Notes under the pieces: generated by a model
The model's input: the letters and a program-made list of their open reading frames with translations, nothing else
Databases searched by the model: none
Told to the model about the DNA's origin: nothing
Shown here: in pieces, positions 1 to 7,561 of the stretch
How the letters are laid out: the number at the start of each line of letters is the position of its first letter
Numbering within the stretch: position 1 is the first letter of the stretch
Assembly: GCA_012514785.1 (NCBI GenBank)
Contig: JAAYZP010000397.1
Span: 1-26,979, forward strand
DNA: 26,979 bases
Direction: 5' to 3'
DNA from: Propionibacterium sp.
GTDB taxonomy: Bacteria; Actinomycetota; Actinomycetes; Propionibacteriales; Propionibacteriaceae
Translations under genes and position numbers: made by a program

Positions 1-33
1 AGTTCTTCCCGGGAAATGATGCTTGACATGCGC

Positions 34-44
34 GTTAGGCTAAC
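34..44. promoter_or_regulatory. DtxR/IdeR-box-like palindrome
   Basis: GTTAGGCTAAC is a perfect 5-1-5 inverted repeat identical to the central 11 bp of the 19-bp actinobacterial DtxR/IdeR iron-box consensus. With position 39 as centre, about 13 of the 19 consensus positions match, with the mismatches in the outer arms. It lies outside the regulator gene that ends at 91, so it would control a gene beginning left of the window. Whether it is bound is inference. Confidence 0.4.
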
Positions 45-90
45 CCACCGCGGCAACGGTGACGCTGCACAGCAGGGCGGTGGACGCCGC

Positions 91-759
91 TCACTCGTCA
101 GGGTCGTGCAGTCCCTTGTCGATGGCATAGAGCGTGAGTTCCACGCGGTTGTGCAGTTGCAGCTTGCGCAGCACGTTCTGCACATGGTTCTGGACGGTGC
201 GGTGCGAGACGAACAACTCCTCGGCGATCTCACGGTAGGCCATGCCCTTGGCCACCAACCGCAGCACCTCGACCTCCCGTGACGTGAGCACGGGGCCCTC
301 GTCGTTGTGGGCGCGGGCGACGTTGACCATCCGACGGAACTCCCCCAGCACCAGCCCTGCCAAGCCCGGCGTGAACACGGCGTCACCGACGGCGGTGCGC
401 TGCACCCCCTCGATCAGCTCCTCCTTCGACGCCGACTTCACCAGATAGCCCTTGGCGCCCGCCTTCATGGCGCGCAGCACGTCGTCGCGCTCCCCCGAGG
501 CGGACATGACGAGCACGTGGAGGTCGGGGAACTCCTTGATGAGGATCTCGATGCAGGTGGCGCCGTCGGGCTCGGGGATCTGGAGGTCCATGACGAGCAC
601 GTCCGGCTTGGCGGCGCGCGCCCGCTGCAGACATTCTGTGCCGTTCTTCGCGGCGGCGACGATCTCGAAGCCGACCTCGGTGAGGTCCTCGCTCAGCGCC
701 TCGATCCACATCGGGTGGTCGTCGACCAACATGACTCGATTGCGTTCGGGTTGCGTCAC
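91..759 (-). CDS. NarL/LuxR-family response regulator
   Basis: Cytoplasmic DNA-binding response regulator of 222 residues, the output half of a two-component system with the kinase at 764-1987. The receiver domain has the acidic pair D13-D14, the phospho-acceptor D58 in VMDLQIP, S86 and the switch lysine K108 in GYLVK. A GerE/LuxR helix-turn-helix follows at about residues 159-216 (LTSREVEVLRLVAKG, then VSHRTVQNHVQNVLRKL). I chose the GTG at 759 because a GGAG lies 7 nt upstream and it starts 4 nt after the kinase stop. An ATG at 774 and a longer frame from 840 also exist, but they only add sequence antisense-like in composition or overlapping the kinase end. The pair resembles the actinobacterial MacS/MacR type; its signal and targets cannot be read from the sequence. 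Confidence 0.93.
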   Translation of the reverse strand: MTQPERNRVMLVDDHPMWIEALSEDLTEVGFEIVAAAKNGTECLQRARAAKPDVLVMDLQIPEPDGATCIEILIKEFPDLHVLVMSASGERDDVLRAMKAGAKGYLVKSASKEELIEGVQRTAVGDAVFTPGLAGLVLGEFRRMVNVARAHNDEGPVLTSREVEVLRLVAKGMAYREIAEELFVSHRTVQNHVQNVLRKLQLHNRVELTLYAIDKGLHDPDE

Positions 760-763
760 TTCT

Positions 764-1987
764 CTACTCCACATCGATCGGAATGCGAAGCTCCCACTCG
801 GTACCGGCATCGGGTGCGGACTTGAGGATAGCGGAGCCACCTATCGCCGAGATTCTACCGATGATGGAGTCACGGATCCCGAAACGCCCCTCCTCGGCCG
901 CCTGCCGCGCCTGCTGGGCGTCCATCCCGCGCCCGTTGTCGCGCACCCACAGGATCACCTCGTCGTCGACCTCCTGGTCGAGCAGCACCCACGCCTCGGC
1001 CGCGTCGCCGGCGTGGCGTTCGAAGTTCGTCAGGATCTCCTGCAGCGTCGCCTCGATCTCCTCGACGATGAACCTCGGCACGAGCACTTCCCCGGCCATG
1101 GTGGAGACGGTGACGCGGGCGGAGCTGTACTTGTCGAGCGCGGAGGTGAGGTCCACCTCGGCGTCGCGGGACACCTCCGCGACCTCCCGGTCCTGCAGGT
1201 GCACCCGCAGCTGGGACTCGGATTCGCGGGCCAGCGTCGCCAGCCGGATGCCGACCGGCCCCAGCTCGGGGGCCTCCCGCTCCACGAGCGCGAGCACCTG
1301 GAGCGCGCCGTCGTGGACGATGCGGGACAGCCGTTCGCGCTCCGCCAGCGCCGCCACCTTCATGCGCTCCTGCTCCTGGTCGACGATCGTGGAGCGGAAC
1401 TGCGAGATGAGCACGCCGAGGCAGGCGGCGAGCAGCACCACGAGGAAGCCCATGTCGAGCCGGCTGATGCTCGCGTGCGACGGCACCACGAACAGCCCGA
1501 GCGAGACGAACACCGCGCTCGCCACGCCCGCGCCCGTGGACCAGAAGATCGACGCGTAGATCGCGGCACCGCACAGCCAGAACCCGGCGAGCGTGACGTG
1601 CACCTCACCCGCGTCCACGGCCAGCGGGGTGGCGGCGACGACGGCGAACGTCACTACCGCGTCGACGACGAACGTCGCAGCGCGGCGGCGGGCCGGTTTC
1701 GTCAGCAGCCAGCTGACCAGCGCGGTCCACACCAGGATCACGACGCTGGCGGCGACGACGACGGCCGCGTTCGTCGCGGCCGGCAGGACCACGACGACGT
1801 TCATCACGATCGCCTGGATCCCGAGCAGGCAGCGCGCGAACGCAGCCACCTGGTAGACGCGGCCCAACTCGTCGCTGCGGCGCCGGAACCACAGCGCGGG
1901 GCCCTTGGTGCGGGCGGGCGGGAGCTCGAGCGTGCCCGGCGATCTCGGGCCTGACGGCACCTCGTCGTCGGCGACCTCCGCGGTCAC
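764..1987 (-). CDS. Membrane sensor histidine kinase, NarL/DesK class
   Basis: Sensor kinase of 407 residues that should phosphorylate the regulator encoded just downstream. About six hydrophobic segments occupy residues 45-195 with no large extracellular loop, which suggests sensing within or close to the membrane. A short coiled linker leads to the HisKA_3 H-box RLSRIVHDGALQ with phospho-acceptor H225. The ATPase domain shows N-box N321 (EILTNFERH), the G1 box DNGRGM at 350 and a second glycine motif GRFGIRDSI. The GTG start overlaps the plsC stop by 4 nt (GTGA) and has a strong GGAGG 4 nt upstream, so translation is coupled to plsC. The fold class is clear. Assignment to the MacS family is by recollection of the VYQxAxxAR-type N terminus. 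Confidence 0.93.
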   Translation of the reverse strand: MTAEVADDEVPSGPRSPGTLELPPARTKGPALWFRRRSDELGRVYQVAAFARCLLGIQAIVMNVVVVLPAATNAAVVVAASVVILVWTALVSWLLTKPARRRAATFVVDAVVTFAVVAATPLAVDAGEVHVTLAGFWLCGAAIYASIFWSTGAGVASAVFVSLGLFVVPSHASISRLDMGFLVVLLAACLGVLISQFRSTIVDQEQERMKVAALAERERLSRIVHDGALQVLALVEREAPELGPVGIRLATLARESESQLRVHLQDREVAEVSRDAEVDLTSALDKYSSARVTVSTMAGEVLVPRFIVEEIEATLQEILTNFERHAGDAAEAWVLLDQEVDDEVILWVRDNGRGMDAQQARQAAEEGRFGIRDSIIGRISAIGGSAILKSAPDAGTEWELRIPIDVE

Positions 1988-2733
1988 TGGACCTCCTCGA
2001 CCTCCGGCGGCACTCCCCCGCCCGGCGAGCCGATCTCGTACTCGCTGAGGTCGGCGTCCTTGAGGTTGCCGTGCTTGACGCGGGCGCCGTACACGTCGAC
2101 GTAGGCCTGCCCGGTGAGCTGCTGGATGGCGGCCATCACCTCGTCGGTGACGTAACGCTGCACCTTGATCTCGTTGCTGCCCGCGTACTGCGGGAACCGC
2201 ATCGGCTCACCGATGATCACCAGCGGCCGGCGCACCCACGGGATGCCGAACAGGCCGCGCACCGTCTCGGTGCCGATCACCCCGACGGGCAGCACGGGCA
2301 CGTCGTTGCGCAGCGCCATCCGCGCCATGCCCGTGTGGCCTCGGTAGAGCCTGCCGTCGGGCGAGCGGGTGCCCTCGGGGTAGATCGCGACGAGATTGCC
2401 CTTGGCGAGCACGTCGGAGATCGCCTTGAGCGACTCGATGCTGGCCCGGCCCCCGCCGCGCTCCATCGGCACCATGCCGACCGCCTTCAGGAACCACGCG
2501 ACGATCTTGGCGCCGACGGACTTGCCCTGGAACAGCTCCGCCTTGGCGGGGAACGTGACCTCGCGCGGCATCATGGCCGGCACGACGATGGAGTCCATCG
2601 TCGCGATGTGGTTGCTGACGAGGATCGCACCGTCCGAGGTGGGCACGTTGTCCAGGCCCTGCACCCGGGCCCGGAATCCCCACTTCACGAGGGGTCGGAA
2701 GATGACCTGTTTGAAGAACTGGTACGTGAACAA
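1984..2733 (-). CDS. plsC: 1-acyl-sn-glycerol-3-phosphate acyltransferase
   Basis: Membrane-associated PlsC-family acyltransferase of 249 residues, expected to make phosphatidic acid from lysophosphatidic acid. It shows the catalytic HX4D motif (NHIATMD, H42 and D47) and the acceptor-binding EGTRSPDG motif at about 120-127, followed by RLYRGHTGMARMAL. The start is TTG, with AGGAG about 4 nt upstream. A possible -10 box TACACT lies at 2772-2777 on the same strand. It heads a three-gene operon with the sensor kinase and regulator and overlaps the kinase start by 4 nt, which suggests a lipid or envelope signal for that system (inference). The equivalent M. tuberculosis gene is Rv2182c by gene order. 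Confidence 0.92.
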   Translation of the reverse strand: MFTYQFFKQVIFRPLVKWGFRARVQGLDNVPTSDGAILVSNHIATMDSIVVPAMMPREVTFPAKAELFQGKSVGAKIVAWFLKAVGMVPMERGGGRASIESLKAISDVLAKGNLVAIYPEGTRSPDGRLYRGHTGMARMALRNDVPVLPVGVIGTETVRGLFGIPWVRRPLVIIGEPMRFPQYAGSNEIKVQRYVTDEVMAAIQQLTGQAYVDVYGARVKHGNLKDADLSEYEIGSPGGGVPPEVEEVQ

Positions 2734-2826
2734 CGCGCTCCTACTGCACCCGGACGAATTTGTTTGCCGCCAGTGTAGGGGTACGCGGGGCGTGGCTGTG
2801 CGACGGTGCGCGCTCGCCGCGGCCGG

Positions 2827-3972
2827 TCACAGGACCCGGCGGACACCCTTGAGCGGCATGGAGTGCAGGCCGGTCACGTTGATGCCGCTGCGGGGGTTGG
2901 CCGCGTGGACGATCTTGCCGCCGCCGATGTAGATGCCGACGTGGCTCGGGCCGGAGTAGTAGAACACCAGGTCGCCCGGCTGGATCGAGCCCACGCTCAC
3001 GCTGCGTCCGGCGCCCGCGTACTGGGCGCGGGAGGTGCGCGGGATGCTGACGCCGGCCTGGCGGAAGGCATAGCTGGTCAGGCCCGAGCAGTCGAACGCG
3101 TTCGGGCCGGTGGCGCCCATGCTGTAGCGCTTGCCGACCTGCGCGAGGGCGGCGTTGATGACGGTCTGCGCGCGGCTGCTGTTCGGGGCCGGGGCCGCTG
3201 CGGGCGCCTCGGCCGGCTGGGATGCCGCCGGCGCGGAGGACGTCGTCGCGCCGCTGCTGGTGGCGGGCGCCTCGGAGGTGCGGGCCTCGCTGCGGGACGT
3301 GCCGCCGGAGCGTGCGGCGAGCCGCTGCTCCGCCTCGCGGGCCTCCCGCTCGGCGGCGACCCGGCGTCGCTCCTCCTCCTGCTCCTGCAGGATGCGCAGG
3401 CGCTCGAGCTCCTCGGCCTTCAGGCGGTCGTAGACCTGCTGGGCCTCCGCCTCCTTGGCCTCGAACTCCTCGGCGCGCTCCTCGAGGGCGGCGAGGTTCT
3501 CATCCATCGTCTGCTTGGCCTCGTCGGCCTGGGCGCGGAGCACGTTCAGCCGCGCCTGGTCGTTCTGCAACTGCTGCAGGCTGGCGTTGGAGCGGTCGGT
3601 CTCGGACTGGATGGCCGCGAGCGAGCTGAGGAAGCTGTCGTCGGTGACGCTGGTCAGCAGCTGCATGGTCATGTCGAGGGAGCCCTGCTGCATCTGCATG
3701 ACGGCGAGCCCGCCGATCTCGTCGGACAGCTCGCCGACGCGCGCCTCCTGGGCCGTGACGTCGGCGGTGGTCCGCTCGAGCGTCGTCCTGGCCTCCTCCG
3801 CCTTGCTGCCGGCTTCGATGGCCTCCTGCTCGATGGCGGAAACTTCCGCCTGCAGGGCGTCCAGCTGTGCCTTGGCTTCCGCCACCGTGTCCGGTGTGGA
3901 GAATGCGACGGTGTCGATCGCCAGCAGCGAGCCGACGATGATCCCAGTCATTGCGAGGCGGGCGAGCTTCAC
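2827..3972 (-). CDS. Secreted NlpC/P60 peptidoglycan endopeptidase with coiled coil
   Basis: Exported cell-wall hydrolase of 381 residues that should cut peptide stems of peptidoglycan. An N-terminal signal sequence (about 1-25, hydrophobic core IIVGSLLAI) is followed by a long coiled coil (about 28-220, rich in E, A, Q), an Ala/Ser/Pro/Thr linker (220-265) and a C-terminal NlpC/P60 domain. The catalytic set is visible: C295 in DCSGL, H344 in SHVGIY and H356 in VHAANP. The coiled-coil-plus-NlpC layout is that of the RipA/RipC group; Rv2190c occupies this place in mycobacteria. The GTG start has AGGAG 7 nt upstream. It is transcribed away from the exonuclease gene. Confidence 0.93.
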   Translation of the reverse strand: MKLARLAMTGIIVGSLLAIDTVAFSTPDTVAEAKAQLDALQAEVSAIEQEAIEAGSKAEEARTTLERTTADVTAQEARVGELSDEIGGLAVMQMQQGSLDMTMQLLTSVTDDSFLSSLAAIQSETDRSNASLQQLQNDQARLNVLRAQADEAKQTMDENLAALEERAEEFEAKEAEAQQVYDRLKAEELERLRILQEQEEERRRVAAEREAREAEQRLAARSGGTSRSEARTSEAPATSSGATTSSAPAASQPAEAPAAAPAPNSSRAQTVINAALAQVGKRYSMGATGPNAFDCSGLTSYAFRQAGVSIPRTSRAQYAGAGRSVSVGSIQPGDLVFYYSGPSHVGIYIGGGKIVHAANPRSGINVTGLHSMPLKGVRRVL

Positions 3973-4020
3973 GTAGGTGCTCCTGAGGGTGCGAGAGATC
4001 GGTGAATAGAATCTGAGAGA

Positions 4021-4049
4021 ATCTTAGACGTTGTTCAGAGTGAACTCAA
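4021..4049 (-). promoter_or_regulatory. Predicted promoter of the NlpC/P60 gene with an embedded palindrome
   Basis: Reading leftward, TTGAGT (4044-4049) and TAAGAT (4021-4026) are separated by exactly 17 bp. The spacer contains GTTCAGAGTGAAC (4033-4045), a 5-3-5 inverted repeat overlapping the -35 box, a natural place for a repressor. The predicted start is about 40 nt before the GTG, so this transcript has a leader and a ribosome-binding site. Confidence 0.5.
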
Positions 4050-4163
4050 TCGGAAGTCCAAAGTTGCCCTGACCAGGGCCTAACGTTCCCTACTTTCGCT
4101 CAGGCCGCAGCCCCGGCACCGCGCCCAGGGGGTGCGTCGTCAGGAATTGTCAGCGGGGGCCAT

Positions 4164-4169
4164 TACGGT
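4164..4169 (+). promoter_or_regulatory. -10 box of a probable leaderless exonuclease transcript
   Basis: TACGGT ends exactly 7 nt before the ATG at 4177, where transcription would start. There is no Shine-Dalgarno-like sequence before this ATG and no clear -35 box. Confidence 0.4.
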
Positions 4170-4176
4170 TCCCACC

Positions 4177-5892
4177 ATGGCTGATCCTGCGCGCATGCTC
4201 CAGCCGTCGTTCGACGACCTGGGCACCTTCCTCCCGGACGTGACGTTCGTCGTCGTGGACCTGGAGACCACCGGCGGCGGCGCCGACTCCTCCATCACGG
4301 AGATCGGCGCCGTGAAGGTGCGCGCCGGCGAGGTGTTGGGCGAGTTCCAGACCCTGGTGCGCCCCGACGGGCCGATACCGGCCGCCATCCAGGTGCTGAC
4401 CGGCATCACCGACCAGATGGTCGCCGGCGCGCCCCGCCTCGACGGGGCGCTGCCCAGCTTCGCGGAGTTCGCCGCCGGCGCCACCCTGGTGGCGCACAAC
4501 GCCGGCTTCGACGTCGGCTTCCTCAAGCGCGGCTACGCCCAGCTCGGCATCGAATGGCCGAGGCCGGCCGTCGTCGACACGGTCGCGCTGGCCCGCACCG
4601 CCCTGCTGCGCGACGAGGTGCGCAACTGCAAGCTCGCGACGCTCGCGCGCCATTTCGGTGCCGGCACCACCCCGAACCACCGCGCGCTCTCGGACGCCCG
4701 GGCCACCGTCGACGTGCTGCACGGCCTCCTGGAGCGGGTCGGCAACCTCGGCGTGCACACGCTGGAGGACCTCCTGGAGTTCTCGCTCAGGGTCTCCCCG
4801 GAACGGCGGGCCAAGCGCACCTGGGCCGCGGACCTGCCGGAGTCCCCCGGCGTCTACTGGTTCGTGCGCGAGGAGGACGGCGCGCCGCGCGAGGTGCTCT
4901 ACGTCGGCAAGTCGAACAACCTGCGACGCCGCACCCGCTCCTACTTCTCCGCAGCCGAGAAGCGTTCGCGGATCCACGAGATGGTGCGGGTCGCTACCGG
5001 CCTGGAGCACGTCGCGTGCGCCACCGACCTCGAGGCCGAGGTGCGCGAGCTCCGGATGATCGCCCGCCTGGCACCGCGGTACAACCGCCGCTCGAAGCGC
5101 CAGGAGGGGCTCAAGTGGCTGAAGCTCACCGACGAGGCCTTCCCGCGCCTGTCCGTGGTCGGCACGGTCCGCAGCGACGCGGCACACTTCGGGCCGTTCA
5201 CGAGCCGGCAGAGCGCGGACGCCGTCGCGATGGCCCTCCACGAGGCGTTCCAGCTGCGGCAGTGCACCACCCGGCTGTCGGCGCGGACGCCGAGCGCGTC
5301 GTGCGCGTTGGCGGAGATGGGGCGCTGCGTGGCGCCGTGCCTGCTCGGTGGGGGCGCCGCCGGCTACGCGGACATCGTCGGGGCGGTGCGGGCGTCGTGG
5401 CGGGGCGACGTGCGCCCCGTGCTGGACGCGGTGGGCGCGCGGTTGCGCCGCCTCGTGGGCCAGCTGCGCTACGAGGAGGCCGGCGAGCTCTCGCACCGGC
5501 TGGAGGAGTACGTGCGCGCGTCCGTCCGGCTGCACCGGCTGAAGGCGCTGGCGGCGTGCCCGGAGATCGTCGCCGGGCTACCGGTGGCGGGCGGGTGGGA
5601 CATCCACGTGGTGCGCTACGGCAGGCTCGCCGGTGCTGCCCACGCGACGTCGCGGGAAGCCCGCGGGGCGGCGGAGGAGGCCACGCGGCTCGGGGAGACG
5701 GTGCTGCCCACCGGCACGGGGCTGCCGCCCTGCACCGTCGAGGAGGCGGAGCGGGTGGCCGCCTGGCTGGAGCTGCCGGGGGTCCGGCTGATCGAGATCG
5801 ACGGCGAGTGGGCCTTGCCGACGAACGCCGGCCTCACCGCGAGCCAGCTGGCCGCCCGACTGCTCGGGTCGACGATGCCGCTCGCAGGCTGA
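4177..5892 (+). CDS. DEDDh exonuclease fused to UvrC-like GIY-YIG nuclease
   Basis: Two-nuclease fusion of 571 residues. The N-terminal half is a DnaQ-type 3'-5' exonuclease with all DEDDh residues: D28 and E30 (DLETTGG), H107-D112 (HNAGFD) and H168-D173 (HRALSDA). A UvrC-type GIY-YIG domain follows from about 222 (GVYWF, then VLYVGKSNNLRRR, Glu near 291, PRYNRR). At about 430-445, LRYEEAGELSHRLEEY resembles the UVR motif that binds UvrB. The UvrC RNase H-like half and the helix-hairpin-helix repeats are absent, so this is a Cho-like or accessory incision protein, not UvrC. Rv2191 has the same layout and position. The ATG at 4177 is preferred over a GTG at 4132, which would add 15 residues without family character. 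It probably repairs DNA, but its substrate is not known to me. Confidence 0.92.
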   Translation: MADPARMLQPSFDDLGTFLPDVTFVVVDLETTGGGADSSITEIGAVKVRAGEVLGEFQTLVRPDGPIPAAIQVLTGITDQMVAGAPRLDGALPSFAEFAAGATLVAHNAGFDVGFLKRGYAQLGIEWPRPAVVDTVALARTALLRDEVRNCKLATLARHFGAGTTPNHRALSDARATVDVLHGLLERVGNLGVHTLEDLLEFSLRVSPERRAKRTWAADLPESPGVYWFVREEDGAPREVLYVGKSNNLRRRTRSYFSAAEKRSRIHEMVRVATGLEHVACATDLEAEVRELRMIARLAPRYNRRSKRQEGLKWLKLTDEAFPRLSVVGTVRSDAAHFGPFTSRQSADAVAMALHEAFQLRQCTTRLSARTPSASCALAEMGRCVAPCLLGGGAAGYADIVGAVRASWRGDVRPVLDAVGARLRRLVGQLRYEEAGELSHRLEEYVRASVRLHRLKALAACPEIVAGLPVAGGWDIHVVRYGRLAGAAHATSREARGAAEEATRLGETVLPTGTGLPPCTVEEAERVAAWLELPGVRLIEIDGEWALPTNAGLTASQLAARLLGSTMPLAG

Positions 5893-5913
5893 GGCCGGCG
5901 TTTCGTTCCGGGT

Positions 5914-6423
5914 TCAGGCGAGGCTGACCGAGTTGATGACCACGGGGTCGACAGGGAGGTCCATCGGGCCGGTCTTGGTCGTCGCGATCGCGTCGACCAC
6001 CTCCTGCGAGGCCTGGTCCTTCACCTCACCGAAGATGGTGTGGCGACGGTTCAGGTGCGGCGTGACGCCCACCGTGATGAAGAACTGCGAACCGTTCGTG
6101 CCGGGGCCGGCGTTCGCCATGGCCAGCAGGTACGGGCGGTCGAACTGCAGCTCGGGATGGAACTCGTCGGCGAACTGGAAGCCGGGTCCGCCGCGGCCGT
6201 CGCCGCGGGGGCAACCGCCCTGGATCATGAAGCCGTCGATCACGCGGTGGAACGTCAGGCCGTCGTAGAACTTGCCGGTGGTGGGCTTACCGGACTTCGG
6301 GTCGGTGTACTCCTTGGTGCCGCTGGCCAGGCCGGTGAAGTTCTCGACGGTGGCGGGCGCGTGGTCCTCGAAGAGTTCGATGACGATGTCGCCCCGATTG
6401 GTGTGCAAAGTGGCGGTGCTCAC
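5914..6423 (-). CDS. ppiA: Cyclophilin-type peptidyl-prolyl cis-trans isomerase
   Basis: Cytoplasmic cyclophilin of 169 residues without a signal peptide, catalysing isomerisation of Xaa-Pro bonds. The active-site signature FHRVIDGFMIQGG carries catalytic R60 and F65, followed by ANAGPGTNGSQFFIT and the PHLNRRHTIFGEV segment; the tryptophan found in eukaryotic cyclophilins is replaced here, as in mycobacterial PpiA. The GTG start has GGAAG upstream within AAAGGAAGCTA. It is convergent with the exonuclease gene (21 bp between stops) and divergent from the sunset-domain gene. Confidence 0.94.
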   Translation of the reverse strand: MSTATLHTNRGDIVIELFEDHAPATVENFTGLASGTKEYTDPKSGKPTTGKFYDGLTFHRVIDGFMIQGGCPRGDGRGGPGFQFADEFHPELQFDRPYLLAMANAGPGTNGSQFFITVGVTPHLNRRHTIFGEVKDQASQEVVDAIATTKTGPMDLPVDPVVINSVSLA

Positions 6424-6446
6424 TAGCTTCCTTTCAATTGACTACG

Positions 6447-6478
6447 TCCTAGTCTGGCAGAACTAGGATTTTCTGCCA
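6447..6478. promoter_or_regulatory. Two overlapping, mutually exclusive inverted repeats
   Basis: Repeat A pairs TCCTAGT (6447-6453) with ACTAGGA (6462-6468) across 8 nt. Repeat B pairs TGGCAGAA (6455-6462) with TTCTGCCA (6471-6478), also across 8 nt. The right arm of A sits in the loop of B and vice versa, so only one can form at a time. They lie between two divergent genes, so they may be overlapping operators or alternative RNA hairpins in a leader. Confidence 0.45.
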
Positions 6479-6558
6479 TCCGCGCTGTTGTGTGCCCGCC
6501 CGGGCAGGTAGCGTTGGAGTTGCTCGATTACGAGCCACAACAAATATTGGAGGTACTT

Positions 6559-7416
6559 GTGAGCAAGTCACAAGAGCTACGGAAGGCCGCCGCGGGTCAG
6601 GCATCCGCCGCCGTCGAGTACGGGCAGAAAACACTCAAGGACGCATGGGCGAAGGCGCAGGTGGTGCTCGACGACGGGCTGGACCGCGCACTGGACGCCC
6701 TGCAGAAGGCTGATGCGCAGGCGCGCCCGGTGTTGAAGGACGCCAAGGTCCGTTCCGCCGATTTCGCCGCGCGGAAGCTCGATGAATTCGAACCGCACAT
6801 CCGCGGTGCGCTGGACAAGGTGCAGCCCGCCGTCGAGAGCGCGCGCAACAAGGTCGCAGACGACTACCTGCCACGCCTGTCGGAGTCGCTGCACAGCGCC
6901 GCCGAGCATCCGCTCAAGGTCGCCGACGCGATCAGGCCGGCGCCGAAGAAGAGCAAGTTCAAGACCTTCGTGAAGGTGCTCGTGCTGGGCACCCTCGTCG
7001 CCGGTGCGGTGGCTGCGGTCCGGCACTTCCTCGCGCCGAAGGATGACGGCTGGACCGCGCACGAGCACTCGCGCGCGTACGTGAACAACAACGACACGTT
7101 CGCCACCGCCGCGAAGGTTGCCGCCGAGTCGAAGCCCGCGGAGCCGACGGAGGCCGAGGTGCAGCAGGACGCCCCGGCGGAGGCTGCCGTGTCCACCGAG
7201 GCCACGGAGGCGGACGCGACGGATCCCGCGAACCGCTACGGCGAGGGGTCCTTCGTCGGGGAGAACCCGCCGGAGGGCTTCACGATCAAGGGCAACGAGC
7301 GATCGATGAAGTTCCACGTCCCCGGCACGGGCGGCTACGACCGCACCATCGCCGAGGTCTGGTTCACCACGGAGGAGGCGGCCGAGGCCGCCGGCTTCAC
7401 CAAGGCGCAGCGCTAG
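6559..7416 (+). CDS. Membrane-anchored helical protein with C-terminal sunset domain
   Basis: Protein of 285 residues. Residues 1-130 are an amphipathic Ala/Lys/Glu-rich helical region, likely coiled and cytoplasmic. A single membrane helix follows at about 134-156 (FVKVLVLGTLVAGAVAAV), then an acidic Ala/Glu/Pro linker (186-225) and a compact C-terminal domain at about 230-282 with FTIKGNERSMKFHVPG, then RTIAEVWF and EEAAEAAGF. That last pattern (IKGN, K.(Y/F)H.PG, AE.WF, EA.AAGF) is the one I know as the sunset domain, found at the C termini of actinobacterial envelope proteins; its function is unsettled. The GTG start is supported by GGAGG 5 nt upstream; an in-frame start at 6490 is less likely. 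It ends just before a strong terminator. Confidence 0.82.
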   Translation: MSKSQELRKAAAGQASAAVEYGQKTLKDAWAKAQVVLDDGLDRALDALQKADAQARPVLKDAKVRSADFAARKLDEFEPHIRGALDKVQPAVESARNKVADDYLPRLSESLHSAAEHPLKVADAIRPAPKKSKFKTFVKVLVLGTLVAGAVAAVRHFLAPKDDGWTAHEHSRAYVNNNDTFATAAKVAAESKPAEPTEAEVQQDAPAEAAVSTEATEADATDPANRYGEGSFVGENPPEGFTIKGNERSMKFHVPGTGGYDRTIAEVWFTTEEAAEAAGFTKAQR

Positions 7417-7436
7417 ACGTCGCACCGTAATGCAGG

Positions 7437-7464
7437 AGGACGCCGCCCCAGCGGCGTCCTTTTT
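7437..7464 (+). terminator. Rho-independent terminator
   Basis: A perfect 10-bp stem, AGGACGCCGC paired with GCGGCGTCCT around a CCCA loop, runs directly into TTTTT (7460-7464). It lies 20 bp after the sunset-domain gene and should end its transcript. Confidence 0.9.
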
Positions 7465-7488
7465 GCATCGCGCAGCTCAACGCACGGC

Positions 7489-7540
7489 GGACAAAGTGAA
7501 GCTGTGCGGCCAGTGACCAGCACTCGTCCACTAGGTCCCC
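7489..7540 (+). repeat. 52-bp intergenic direct repeat, copy 1
   Basis: This unit matches 7562-7613 at 50 of 52 positions (differences at 7494 and 7534). Its ends form an imperfect inverted repeat, GGACnnAGTG against CACTnnGTCC, with an inner GCTG/CAGC pair, so each unit could fold into an interrupted hairpin. It contains no credible coding frame. Confidence 0.85.
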
Positions 7541-7561
7541 ACGGGCGTCGGTGCGAGGTCG

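Noticed and set aside
6..15. TTCCCGGGAA, a 10-bp perfect palindrome
   Set aside because: Short and GC-centred; expected by chance in this base composition, and no second copy was noticed nearby.
452..1954. A 500-codon plus-strand frame opposite the sensor kinase
   Set aside because: Antisense to a kinase with all its motifs; low-complexity composition and no recognisable domain.
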